Shown here in pieces: positions 47,821 to 59,250 of a stretch of 64,000 bases of DNA. The notes beneath the pieces are model-generated. The model was given only the letters and a program-made list of their open reading frames with translations. It searched no databases and was not told where the DNA came from. The position numbers and the translations under genes are program-made. Within the stretch, counting starts at the first letter, position 1. Each line of letters opens with the position of its first letter. This DNA is from Eurosta solidaginis (Eukaryota; Arthropoda; Insecta; Diptera; Tephritidae). The stretch covers positions 69,102,779 through 69,166,778 of the forward strand of contig NC_090319.1 of assembly GCF_040869045.1 (NCBI RefSeq), written 5' to 3'.

Positions 47821-49007
47821 TTTGTACGGTTACTGCATTTGTTAAATTTAACTAATGGAAATTGGTATTTAATCAGAATGGAGATATTGTTTATTGCACA
47901 AAGTAAATTGTAAACAGAGCCGGGTAATTTCTTTGAAATCAGCCAAGTTCTGTGCAACATTGCTCTGCGTTGAATTATTGCGCTGGTATCAGTAATGGCG
48001 CTGATACTTGAATCCGAAACAGCACCATTGACAGACAGTAGCCGTGTTTTTTAGACGCGTATACGTTGACGTTTGCGCTTAAAAAAACGCTTATCCTCGC
48101 TTAGATAATACTTAGGAGACCCATCTAGCGGTAGAGGTTAAATAACTAGCTACAGCACAGGGTGTGCCGAAAAGCGGATACACGAACCTTTGTTGTATGG
48201 CTGTGTGTAACCTATAGCTGACTGAGATGCGATGAATTGTGGAAACGCACCAAGTGGTGATACATAGAATTAGTGTAGAGGACAGAAATACAATTTTTGA
48301 TTTCCGCTTTCGGATTCTAAAGGTGAAGACGCGTCTTTTGATACCACCAATTTTTGATGGTGCACCATCTTGTAAAGCGTTACCGAAATTAAACCGCTTT
48401 TACTTACCTTTTGTTAAATAATGTAAAAACTTGCATAATAATGACATTTAAAAGCAGTTAGCATACGGAGTTTATTTATTTTTGGCATTCCTTTTGTGCT
48501 TTTCACATTTTTTGCGGTTCGTTAAGCTGTGCTGCCACCTTTCTACTATTAGAACGAAATTTAAATATCATTTATTTCGAGTCGTTAAAACTAAGTTAGG
48601 GAATAGTACAATCAATAAGGCAAGCGACAAAATCGTTAATTATAATCTCGACAAATCACATAGTTATAAGTTAGTGAATTCCACTACTGGTATATGAAAC
48701 AATTTTTTATAATTGTTCGTGTGCTTTACAAGCTTAGCAAGTTTGGTGATGCATATGGAAGTTTTCATGACATCTCGCACTATATAAACTAGCGCAATTT
48801 CGCTAACACACCGCTTTGATACTGGTAATCGCGCTTACATGAAATCAGCGCACAAAAATTTGTGCCTACACCCAGACCCTAAACAAAAGTCAAGAAAAGG
48901 AGAGGGTTGCATTTACGCTATATGATTGCCAAGTAGCCATTCGATATCAAGTGTCAAATTTAATAATCTCCGGTATATTTGAAGAGCAAGTGGGTATATA
49001 TGGTGTT
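47821..49007. other. RPB7 upstream region; no gene recognised
   Basis: RPB7 promoter and leader must lie in the first few hundred bases. No TATA box evident. Short ORFs at 48239-48421 and 48482-48697 look like chance. Confidence 0.4.
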
Positions 49008-49064
49008 GTTGTCGCATTACCCACAAAAACACTCTCCGAAGGTTTTGGGGAGTGTTATCTAGCA
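49008..49064 (-). repeat. family B 3' end
   Basis: 'gttgttgtcgcattaccc', then 'ctctccgaaggttttgggga' and 'gtgttatc', is the inverted CAA end of family B. Confidence 0.55.
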
Positions 49065-49079
49065 CCTAGAGTCAAGATC

Positions 49080-52000
49080 AGTACACAACGGTGACGAACT
49101 GGATTGTTTAAGGCGTTTGATTATTGACATTAAATTTTGACTTGATGACTTTGGGCTGGTAGGTGCGGCATTCTGCCACCTTAGTAGGTCGGGGTGAAAC
49201 CCTACCGAAATGGCTGGTAGGCTAATGCTGCACCTGCCCACGTCCCGTTAAAACCGTGGCGGGCCTCAAGGTACGTTCCGGCTCCGTCGCCGTTAAGTTG
49301 GTGGTGTAGGTGCGGTTGAAAATTTTCCCGCTTCGCGTCTGGTCTGGCTCTGAACGCATTACTCATAAGGTAATGCGTTATACCTCGCGTGGCCTCCCTG
49401 CATAGCATACCGTTGAAGGGAGACTACACAATCGGCTCCGGATAGCGGCCTTGAGGGGGGACTTTTTAGAATGGACACGACTAACACGAATCCGCCAAGG
49501 ATGGGGTGCGGAAGAAGAGCGGTTTGGATGGAAATCCGTCAAATCAATCTTCAGCACTCTAAGGCGGCTTCCGCAAATTTGTTGCTCTGCCTTGAAAAAG
49601 GCGGAGTGGATATAGTCCTTGTACACGAGCCGTGGCTGAGTAGTAACGGCAGTAAGATTTTGGATTAAGGACTGGAAAATTCAACACCATGGTGCATGGG
49701 GAGGCAAGTAGGCCTAGATCCTGTGTGCTTGTTAAAAAAGAGATTAAAGCTTTTATTCTCTCTAATTTCAGCAATACTGACGTAACCACGGTCTGCCTCG
49801 AGCGAGGAAGTAATGAAATGTAGGTGGTCTCAGCGTACGTGCCACACGGGGATGTAGCGGGACCACCACCTGCGATACTGGGCGAAATCACCGCCGAAGC
49901 AAGGCGGAGAGGTGTTGGCGTGATAATCGGTGCCGATGCTAATGCTCATCATAGCATCTGAGGAAGCTCGGATACCAACACTAGAGGTGAGTCTTTATTT
50001 ACTTTTATTGTAGATGAGGGACTTTGTATATGTAATAGGGGGAATGACCCGACTTTTATTACTGCGGTAAGGGAGGAGGTCCTGGACCTCACCCTGGTTA
50101 GTAGAGAACTGGAAGGTCGGATATCTGGCTGGAGGGTTCTCAACGATCACTCCTTCTCTGATGACCGATATATTCAGTTTTCGGTGAACGAAGAACGTCC
50201 CGGTAAAATATCTTTTAGGAACCCTAAAAGTACTAACTGGGATTTGTATTGTAGGAACTGGGAGAGCTATTGCCTGCGGTGCCTACCGATAGTTCGGACC
50301 TGTCCGAATCGACGATCTGGTGGAAACCTTCACCTCGGCAAGCAATAGCGCCTTTCAGCTGTCCTGCCCATTGAAAACTTACAGGGGGAAGGGCAAGCCG
50401 CCCTGGTGGTCGGATTCTCTTGACGACCTAAGAGCGTCCAGTCAGCGGCTCTTCAATAGAGCCAGGAGGAGTAAATTACCCTCGGACTGGGAGCATTATA
50501 AGGTGAGTCTGAGGATTTATAAATATGAAATAAAGATAGCCAAGCGAGATACAGGGCGAAGTTTCTGCGAAAACGTAGAAGGCTGCAATGAATCCGCGAG
50601 GCTTAGAAAAATACTCGTTGAGTAGCAAGGAGTCCCTAAAGCTTTTACTGGACAACCATTTTCCCGATGTCCCAGTTGCGCAGCAATCTTTGCCTGCATG
50701 ATCGGCGGTCGTTGGCTATGCAGAAGTGCCTGCCATTCCAAAACGGGAATGTCAAATAACCTGGGCTATAGTGTCGTCCCACCGTGGTGTGATGGTAGCG
50801 TGCTCCGCCTATCACACCGTATGCCCTGGGTTCGCACCCCGGGCAAAGCAACATCAAAATTTTAGAAATAAGGTTTTTCAATTAGAAGAAAATTTTTCTA
50901 AGCGGGGTCGCCCCTCGGCAGTGTTTGGCAAGCGCTCCGGGTGTATTTCTGCCATGAAAAGCTCTCAGTGAAAACTCATCTGCCTTGCAGATGCCGTTCG
51001 GAGTCGGCATAAAACATGTAGGTCCCGTCCGGCCAATTTGTAGGAAAAATCAAGAGGAGCACGACGCAAATTGGAAGAGAAGCTCGGCATTAGACCTCTT
51101 CGGAGGTTATGGCGCCTTACATTTTTTATTTTTATAGTGTCGTTCAAGCCCGGGCCCGAATGGAATCATTCCTGCGCAACTTCAAAAGTCTTTGGGGATT
51201 TCCTGCCGCTGGTTGGCCATCATCTATACTAACTGCCCTAGGTTTAACTATATCCCGAAGTCTTGGCACACGGTTAGTGTTATTTTCATTCCGAAGGCCG
51301 GCAGAAGCTCTCATGTATCACCTAAGGATTTCAGGCCAATCAGTCTCTCGTCGTTTCTTCTTAAGACGTTTGAGCGGTTGATTGACCTGTACCTACGAGA
51401 AATGATACCTCGGGGGTTACTGTCCGCTTCACAGCATGCGTACTGCAAGGGCAGATCGACGGAAACGGCTCTCCATTCGATTGTAAAGCAAATAGAGGGG
51501 CCCCTAGAACACAAAGAGTATGATCTGGGTGCCTTTCAAAACATCGAGGGGGCTTTTAACAATGTCTTACCGGGGGCAATCGAAAGAGCTCTGGTGGGTT
51601 TAGGAGTCGAGGTGGCTCTGGTTGAATTTATTAGCAAACTTCTATGCGGCAGTATTGTCGCAACGGAGCGGAATGTGTGCAGGGGTACGCCACAAGGGGT
51701 GTCCTATCTCCTCTCCTCTTGGTTGTGGTAGTCAACGAGCTTCTTGTGGAGCTGGAAGCCAATGGTTGTCGGGTGGTTGCCTATGCAGATGACCTAGTCA
51801 GAGGCAAATTTCTGGGCACCGTGCGCGATGTTCTGCAGGGCTACCTGGATATTGTGGCTAGGTGGGCTGAATCATGTGGATTGGCGGTCAACCCCGGAAA
51901 AACGGAATTGGTTCTTTTTGCAACGAGATATTAGATGCTCGATTTCAGAACTCCCTCGATTGGAGGGGTACCGTTGGTACTTTCTGATAGGGTTAAATAT

Positions 52001-53420
52001 TTGGGGATTGTTTTGGACAAGAAACTGTCCTGGAGACCCAATGTGTGTGCCTTGTACTGCTGCAGAGGGGCTATCGGAAAGAGATGGGGACTCTCGTCAG
52101 GAGTAGTACACTGGCTTTATGAGATGATGATCAAACCGATTCTGCTATATGGGGTGCTGGTCTGGTGGAAAGCACTGGACACGGCGAGCACCTCCAAAAT
52201 GTTAGTGTCAGTGCAACGGACGGCGCTGATCGGTATCAGTGGCGCTCTCAGAACAACACCTACCTTGGCACTGAACGTCATCCTGAACATATACCCAGTA
52301 GATATTGCGGGAAAGGCGGCCGCGGCAAGGTCGTTGGTCAGGCTTCGTGATATGGGATATGGACTTTCTGACCGCGGACACTCTAGCCTTCTTACCAGTT
52401 TCGACTTTATCCCGGACAGAGCGGACTATTGTATGCCGATAACTGCTCCCTATACAACCTTCACCCCAGTTATTCCAGAGAGAGGAGTGGGGAAGAGGAA
52501 TTATCTGGGGCATGGGACCGGTTAACTTGTTCACGGATGGGTCGAAGCTGGATGGAAAGGTTGGTGGGGGGTCTTTTGTCAAGAACTAAATTTAAGCCAC
52601 AAGTTTAAGTTGGCTGATCACTGCAGTGTATTCCAAGCGGAACTTGCTGCGATTAAGGATGCGGTGGATGGAATGCTATCCAGTGCTACTACGGTTAGAG
52701 AATTTAACAACTACTCTGATAGCCAAGCGGCTATCAAGGCCTTGAGCTCAACTACAGTGCGATCGAGGGTGGTCTGGGAGTGCCTGACCTCGCTTGCGAT
52801 TGCATCGAATTATTTTACAATTAAGATTATCTAGTTCCCGGGCCATAGTGATATCCCGGGTAACTGTCAAGCGGATCTCTTAGCCCGCATCGGTACAACT
52901 GAATCGTATGAAGATGGCTGTAAGGTTTTCGGGATCCCGCTGGCCACCTGTGGATTGCTCCTCCATAGCTGGGCCTCGAATCAGCTCAGCAAACGTTGGG
53001 CATATACCACGTCTTGCAGGGTAGCAAGATCTTTCTGGCCAAAAGTGGATGGCAGGAGATCTGCTGAAATAATTGGGTTCACTAAGGCTCACCTATCAAT
53101 GGTCATTGGGGTTTTGACAGGGCACTGTCCCATGGGTATCCATGCGGTACGTCTCAATATACGGGAAACTCCATCCTGCTGCAGCTGTATGTAGGATGAT
53201 GAGGTGGAATCACCAAATCACTTTATGCTTGATTGTCCAGTTTTTGCCAGAACTAGGCGAAAATACTTCGGTCGCGACTCACTTTGATCTCCCGAGGATT
53301 TATCGAAAGTTGAGATCAGTATCATTCGGAGCTTTATCGTTGCTACCCAACGATTCTCTAATTAGCTATCCTTATCAGGGCAGCTACCACCTAACCTATC
53401 CTAACCTATCCTATCGAGCA
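49080..53420 (+). pseudogene. decayed LINE with endonuclease, reverse transcriptase and RNase H (LOA/I-like)
   Basis: In order: apurinic-type endonuclease start at ~49530 (IRQINLQHSKAASANLL, IVLVHEPWLSS), broken by a stop at 49666-49668; IIGADANAHHS near 49923; KGKPPWWSDSLDDLR near 50390; SINE insertion 50778-51132; reverse transcriptase 51150-51930 (FIPKAGRSSHVSPKDFRPIS; AYADD at ~51779-51793); RNase H from 52530 (VFQAELAAIKDAV, YSDSQAAIKAL, PGHSDIPGN); CxxC-type ending with DDEVESPNHFMLDCPVFA; CCTAACCTATCC tail. Several stops and frameshifts are present, and the first RT catalytic Asp is replaced (FQNIEGAF). ORF1 is not recognisable upstream. Non-functional. Confidence 0.85.
50778..51132 (+). 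mobile_element. tRNA-like SINE, copy 6, inserted in the LINE with 11-bp target duplication
   Basis: TATAGTGTCGT at 50767-50777 and 51133-51143 flanks it exactly, giving a 355-bp SINE. It has a near-intact box-B-like GGGTTCGCACCCC and tail 'gcgccttacattttttattt'. The host LINE ORF2 is split just before the reverse transcriptase. Confidence 0.95.
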
Positions 53421-53429
53421 ACTAGCCGA

Positions 53430-53660
53430 CCATCTCGGGAAGGATTAATATGACCACTTTAAAGTTTCTAGGCAATCCCGCCCTCACCCCCTAGTTCCAT
53501 GAGGAACTTGGGGCCGCCAGCGACTCGCCTGCTAAATATTTGTGTGATACATTCATATTTGTAACAGGATTGAGGTTGACAATTGGGATGGGGAAGCTTT
53601 GAAGCTATAAAGCTTTGTATTGCGCTTATCAACCCCTTGAGTCCCGAAGTGGGTATATCT
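53430..53660 (-). repeat. family B repeat, partial
   Basis: 'gaccatctcgggaaggatta' parallels 29446-29466. 'ccatgaggaacttggggccg' and 'gtaacaggattgaggttgac' parallel the copies at 21350 and 29338. Confidence 0.6.
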
Positions 53661-54179
53661 CCGATTATACGATTATATCTTAATATATAAAAAAACACGT
53701 GTCACACAATTGAGGCCAATGGACTCCTAAGCTACTGAACTGATTTTGAATTTGTTTTGCACCCTGGTTGTAATTTGATCTAACTAGAAAAATAGGATAG
53801 GTTATTTCTCAGTCTATAGTCGCAATATTATTTTATTGCAATTTTTTTATTTGTTTATACGTAATAATAAAATGTTAAATGGTGTACCTCTTTTCAATTG
53901 GTATGGATATACTTAAGTGTAACTGGTTGGTGTTTAATTAAACAACATGCTCATCAATGAAAAATATTATAGCGAATGATATCAAGTATAGCACATCACC
54001 AGACCCGCCGAGAGGGTGGGGGGGTTTCTGAGGGGACCCGCTATCTAGAGGCACTATGACATTTTTTTTAATTCAGGAGGGTCTTTAGTTGTTCCATGTG
54101 CAATTTTTAAGCCGAATTTCAAAAGCAACGAAAATCTTCATTTTATTTTAATATTACATTAAAGTGTGAAAAATAAAAA
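53661..54179. other. AT-rich, possible Helitron 5' end
   Basis: 'atcttaatatataaaaaaac', then 'acgtgtcac', at ~53678-53707 resembles the 5' start of insect Helitrons, but no matching 3' end was found. Otherwise nothing. Confidence 0.25.
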
Positions 54180-54902
54180 TCTATATATATAAAAAGAAAG
54201 GCTAAAATGTGTGTTAGTTGGTCGCCGGTGTTTGAAGAGATGTGTCCGTCGATTTTGTTCAAACTTTCACACAAGTTGCGTAAACCTCACGCGGTGGTTA
54301 CTATATAGGTTTGGTTGCGATCGACGTACAGGGTCTCGAGATATAGGCCGAAACGTGGACCCGAGTACCCCTAGAATGTGTTTATAGAATATGGATAACA
54401 AATCAAAGCTGTTGATGAGTGCTTTAGTATAGGGTGACTAGGGTCTCGAGATATAGGCCAAAACGTGGGCGAGTGAATGCCTACACAGTGTTTATACAAT
54501 ATGGATATCAAATGAAAGCTGTTGATGAGTGATTTAGTACAGAGTAATATATTATCCAGAGACGGACTGGGACTGGGATTAGGACTAGGACTGGGACTGA
54601 GACTCGGAGTGGGACTGGGACTGGGGCTGGAATAAAATACATACCACCCTCTTGGGCAGGCAATAAGGGATGCAGAAGAATGAGAAGGAATTGAGAGAAG
54701 AGAAAAGAGAGAAGGAGATTGAGAAAGAGATAGAATGAGACGAAGATGGAGATAGATGAAGCGAAAAAGACGGAAGGAGGAGTAAATAAAAGGATTAGGA
54801 AAAAGTGAAGAGGGGGGAGAGCAGAGTCAGACGGAAAAAGCTTATTAAAATATATGCAGATATGCCAAATTTAGGGCAGGACAACGTCTGCCGGGTCTTC
54901 TA
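54180..54902 (+). mobile_element. non-autonomous Helitron-like element
   Basis: Starts TCTATATATATAAAAAGAAA directly after an A and ends CTGCCGGGTCTTCTAG directly before a T, which fits Helitron insertion between A and T with TC and CTAG ends. The interior has two ~120-bp repeats ('gggtctcgagatataggcc' at ~54329 and ~54449) and a GGGACT-type microsatellite (54565-54630), then a purine run. No helicase or Rep ORF. Confidence 0.6.
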
Positions 54903-54993
54903 GTTATATAAAGAAAAGTAATTAATAAGTAACAAAAGACAGCAGTAGTGATAATAACCATTGGCTGATTATAGATAGATAGGCGCATAGCCA

Positions 54994-55361
54994 TAAAATA
55001 AAATAAAATGTAAGGCGCGATAGCCTCCGAAGAGATCTAAGGCCGTGCTTCTCTTCCAATTTGCGTCGCGCTCCTCTTGATTTTCCCTACAAATTGGCCG
55101 GACGGGACCTACATGTTTTATGCCGACTCCGAACGGCATCTACAAGGCGGCTGAGTTTTCACTGAGAGCTTTTCATGGCAGAAATACATTCGGAGCGTTT
55201 GCAAAACACTGCCGAGGGGCGACCGCGCTTAGAAAAATGTTCTTCTAATTGAAAAACCTTATTTCTAAAATTTTGATGTTGCTCTGCCCGGGGTGTGAAC
55301 CCAGGGCATACGGTGTGGTCGGCGGAGCACGCTACCATCACACCACGGGGGCCGTGGCCCA
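54994..55361 (-). mobile_element. tRNA-like SINE, copy 7
   Basis: Inverse of the family consensus: T-rich tail (as A's) at 54994-55010, body, box-B-like GGGTTCACACCCC inverse at ~55286, head end 'caccacgggggccgtggcc'. CCATAAAA and CCATAGAAAA outside may be an eroded target duplication. Confidence 0.85.
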
Positions 55362-56255
55362 TAGAAAATTATGTCAAAAAGCTGCAATTAAATTTAAAAC
55401 CTATTTTATTTTGACTATGACTATACGCCATAGTATTTAACAAATGAAGAAGCAAAGAAGACACAGAGAAAGGAAAAGGGAGTTTGAAATGAACATTTTA
55501 ACAACAACAAGTTGATATCCAGTTTATGAGTCATTAAAAAATGATGTTAGCTCTTTTTTGAAGTGCAGAGCATTACTTAAGAGTCGAAGGCTTGCAGATA
55601 GGGAGTTCCAAAAAGTACTACAGTAACAAAGAATTGGCATTCAGAGGTTAGCGTGCGGTATCTAATGTGCGTAAGAAGAATCACTGATCTTGATAAATGC
55701 AGATGTTAGCCCTCATGAGTTGACTCGGACGGTATCAACAATACATACATACACATGTGGAAGATCAATATTTTTCAATCTACATACATTATTTTCATAA
55801 AAGACCCGCAACCATTTATTGAAAAGATTACGATTTATCTTACCTTCAAATAGTTCCTCTCTAATGTACCACTTTCGATATTTCCTAGATTTTTTAATAT
55901 TTTAACGATATTTTATCGAGTTGCACCATTTTAAGTTTTGTTTTGTAGCGCAGATTTCTTTCAATCTTCAAAGTCGGTTCTTGATTGCATCTTATCTAAT
56001 CGTTGATGACTTATCCAAAACCAATTTCAAACACTACTTTGATGAGACTGAAATTTCAGTTATTTTAGCAGTTATTTTTGAAAAAGGCATAGGTACTTAC
56101 AATCCCAATAGGTATAGCTTTATACTTTATCCGCTGTACCTTTCAACGCTCATAGCCTCAGATATGAGCTGGATTTTTGAAATCGATTAATGTAAACCCA
56201 CCTTAAGAAAAATGCTAGCTTTTCTAAAGCTCCATTAATTGAACTTATAAAAAGT
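55362..56255. other. no recognisable gene
   Basis: The longest ORF, 55921-56190 (89 codons, +), is Phe/Ile/Ser-rich and resembles nothing I know. No repeat recognised. Confidence 0.4.
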
Positions 56256-56505
56256 GCAAGGCGCGTTACACCTTCAAGGCTAGCTTCTCTTCCAATTTGC
56301 ATGGTGCTACATTTCAAGTTTTCCTAAAAATTGGCGGGACAGAACTCCCTCTACTCTGAAAGGCATCTGCAAGTAGATGAATTTTCGCTGAGAATCAGAA
56401 AATAAACTCGGAGTATTTGCCAAACTTTAGCCGACAGGCGACTCAAAAATGTATTCCTAATTGAAAAACTTGTTTCTAAAAATTTAAATGTTGCTTTCCT
56501 GAACT
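56256..56505 (-). mobile_element. old, head-truncated SINE
   Basis: 'gcaaggcgcgttacaccttc', 'cttctcttccaatttgcatg' and 'aggcatctgcaagtagatga', then 'attgaaaaacttgtttctaa', match the family on minus, but with many changes. It ends before the tRNA-like head. Confidence 0.65.
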
Positions 56506-56849
56506 TCTATATACATACATATGGGGTATTCCATCCCATTTCGACCAATTTTTGTTTTCAAAATGCTATAAATTTTTCAAAAATTGACCGTTTGGAATCT
56601 TTTTTTTTTTTTAATTTTGTTTTAAATGTACTTTTCGGAAAAAATACAAGAAAATTTTAAAAGTTTTTTTTTTAATTTTTCAGTTTTTCGAGTTTTCGAA
56701 TTTCGCCAATTCCTTTTTTTTTTTCTCGTAAAAAACTTCAATCAATTCTGCAATCAGCCTCACTAATCCCGGAGTGGGCCGATTTTTTTTTATATTTTTT
56801 TTATTTAATTGAAAAAAAAAATTTCAAAAATAAAAATTTTTTTTTAATC

Positions 56850-58850
56850 AATTTTTTTAGAACTTTTCCATTTCCTTCTACTTAATATGGTAGGTGTCAC
56901 ACCCATTTTACAAAGTTTTTCCAAAGTTATATTTTGCGTCAAAAAACCAATCCAATCACCATGTTTCATCCCTTTTTTCGTATTTGGTATAGAATTATGG
57001 TATTTTTTCATCTTTCGATATCGAAAATGTGGGCATGGTCATATCGGATTTCGCCCATTTTAATACCAAGATAAAGTCACATCAGATAAGTATGTGAACT
57101 AAGTTTAGTAAGGCTATATCGATTTTTGCTCAAGTCATCGTGTTAACGGCCGAGCGGAAGGACAAACGGTCGACTGTGTATAAAAACTGGGCGTGGCTTC
57201 AACCGATTTCGCCCATTTTCACTGAAAACAGTTACCGCCATACAGCATCCGTTTTTGTCAAGACTAGTTTTTCGATACAAATTAATAGAAACGGGAAGCA
57301 ATCCGATAATGAAAGATTTTTTTTTATTTATTTCATATTTCATTGGCAACGCATTAGCACAATGCAATCTTGTATACTGCAACAAAAGTAATAATTACAT
57401 AAAGTTCATTTAAAAATATACATATAATATTGTGACGAATATGCGTGACACTAAGTGATACTCACATCCCTAGTCTGATGCTAAGTAAATGAAGTCACAA
57501 CACCAATAAAGCAGACAGTCACTTGTATCTACATAAACGAATCAATCATTATATCTACACATATGTACGTACACGCAGCTGAGAAGCAACGCATAAACAT
57601 ATGCAGATATCTTATCTGAAATGCTCCTAAAGGTATGCAATTATAATCGTGGAAGTGTCGCTCACACATACAAGCGCATGGGGTATGAGAGAAGCTGTAA
57701 AAATTATACATCTGTAGTTGTAGCTGAGAAATTTATAACTAACTAGTAAGATCTGGAATTAGAAAAGCCTAGAAATATGCAACGAGGAAATTAGACAGTA
57801 TAAAAAGGCGATAACAGTAGAGGCGAGAGTTCAATTTCATTTGAGCTATCAATCAGTTTTGATTAAGCACGCAATCTGTCGGGCAATAGTAGAGTTATTT
57901 ATTGTGAAGTACTTTGATAAAGGCCATTTTTCCATTATTCAATATTGGAGTTATTTATTCAACAGTTTAGTGATTCGAACTTAGCAGAAGGTTACAAATA
58001 AGGGAAATTGCAAGTAAATTTATTACAATATTTAAAAAATGTCATACTTTTTTACTTTTGACTGAAATGAAAAAAAGCAAAAAATAACATAGTTATTGGT
58101 TATCAGTCAACAAACGGCCTCTTCCATCTACCAGTTTTTATGAAAAAAATTCAGTCATTGTAAGCCCACGGGGGTTTGAACCCCCACGAGCCACGCTCAT
58201 TTTGAAAGTTTCTTTAATTTTTGTATTTTGTTGCACCATATACTTACTGGAGTTGAATGTTGACATAATTTACTTATATACTGTAAAGATATTCAAGTGT
58301 TCGTCATCGATTTGGCTAATTCTTATCTAGCACACATATGTATAGTAATAGGAGTAACGTTCTTGCCAAATTTCATCATGATATCTTTAACAACTGCGAA
58401 ATTACAGCTTGCAAAACTTTTAAATTACCTTCTTTTAAAAGTGGGCGGTGCCACGCCCGTTGTCCAAAATTTTACAAATTTTCTATTCTTCGTCATAAGG
58501 TCATCCCACCTACCAAGTTTCATAGCTATCGCTCTTTTTCGGTTTTTCGAAATTTTCGATATCGAAAAAGTGGGCGTGGTTATAGTCCGATTTCGTTCAT
58601 TTTAAATAGCGATCTGAATTGGCTGCCCAGGAACCTACATACCAAATTTTATCAAGATACCTCAAAATTTAGTCAAGTTATCGTGTTTACGGACGGACGG
58701 ACATGGCTAAATGAATTTCTTTTTTCGTCCAGATCATTTTGATATATAGAAGTCTATATCTATCTCGATTAGTTTATGCCGTTACGGATTACAGTTATGC
58801 GAACAAAATTAACATACACTGTGAGCTCTGCTCAGCTGAGTATAAAAAGT
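56850..58850. mobile_element. 130-bp-array family A, copy 3: 3' part only, split by an insertion
   Basis: 56855-57238 and ~58188-58850 match the unique 3' half of the copies at 8961 and 37582 (for example 'cttaatatggtaggtgtcac', 'gtgggcggtgccacgcccgt', 'gagctctgctcagctgagta'). The array half is missing. A ~950-bp segment with a solo LTR interrupts it, and the element sequence between the two parts is partly lost. Confidence 0.75.
57431..58027 (+). mobile_element. solo LTR (Ty3/gypsy-like) with 4-bp target duplication
   Basis: Begins TGTGACGAAT and ends TTTATTACA. ATAT flanks both sides (57427-57430, 58028-58031). The 597-bp length, TG...CA ends and 4-bp duplication fit a Ty3/gypsy solo LTR. 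'gtataaaaaggcg' at ~57798 could be its TATA box. The fragment at 358-790 is the same family in reverse. No internal coding region. Confidence 0.75.
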
Positions 58851-59044
58851 GTGTGTCTCCACTACTCTCCACTTTCGATTTTGGTATGCGTTATACACTC
58901 CACTATTTCTACATACACTACTACGATGAGCGTTTTTTTAGTCACAAACACAGATGTACATATATGCAAGTAAAAATTAAACACGGCCAATATCAAGAAC
59001 GAACTCAGCACCAATTAACTCTTACTCTTAAGCTGGAGACATTG

Positions 59045-59250
59045 GTGCTTTATCGGTAACCGTATCGGTAGCCTTATAACAGCTGATTCGACCAATCTTA
59101 TGAGAATCAATGCAATCGGTTATTGGTGCCGCTAAGGTCGTAACCGTATCGTAGCCAACCAATTGGGTTTTGGTTTACCGTCGTAACGATAAACAGCTGA
59201 TTACGTTAGGGATACGGATACAGCGATACGACATACGGCACCAATGACTC
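59045..59250. mobile_element. short MITE of the 17201 family
   Basis: 'ataacagctgattcgaccaa', 'gagaatcaatgcaatcggtt', 'attggtgcc' and 'accaattgggttttggttta' match 17230-17340. 'cattggtgc' at the left and 'gcaccaatg' at the right are inverted ends. Confidence 0.5.

Noticed and set aside
57798..57812. TATAAAAAGG as the promoter of a host gene
   Set aside because: It lies inside the solo LTR and no gene follows; it is more likely the LTR's own promoter.
58140..58190. 'gggggtttgaacccccac' as a tRNA T-arm or attachment site
   Set aside because: An isolated palindrome with no tRNA body around it; it lies at the junction of the insertion in family A copy 3.
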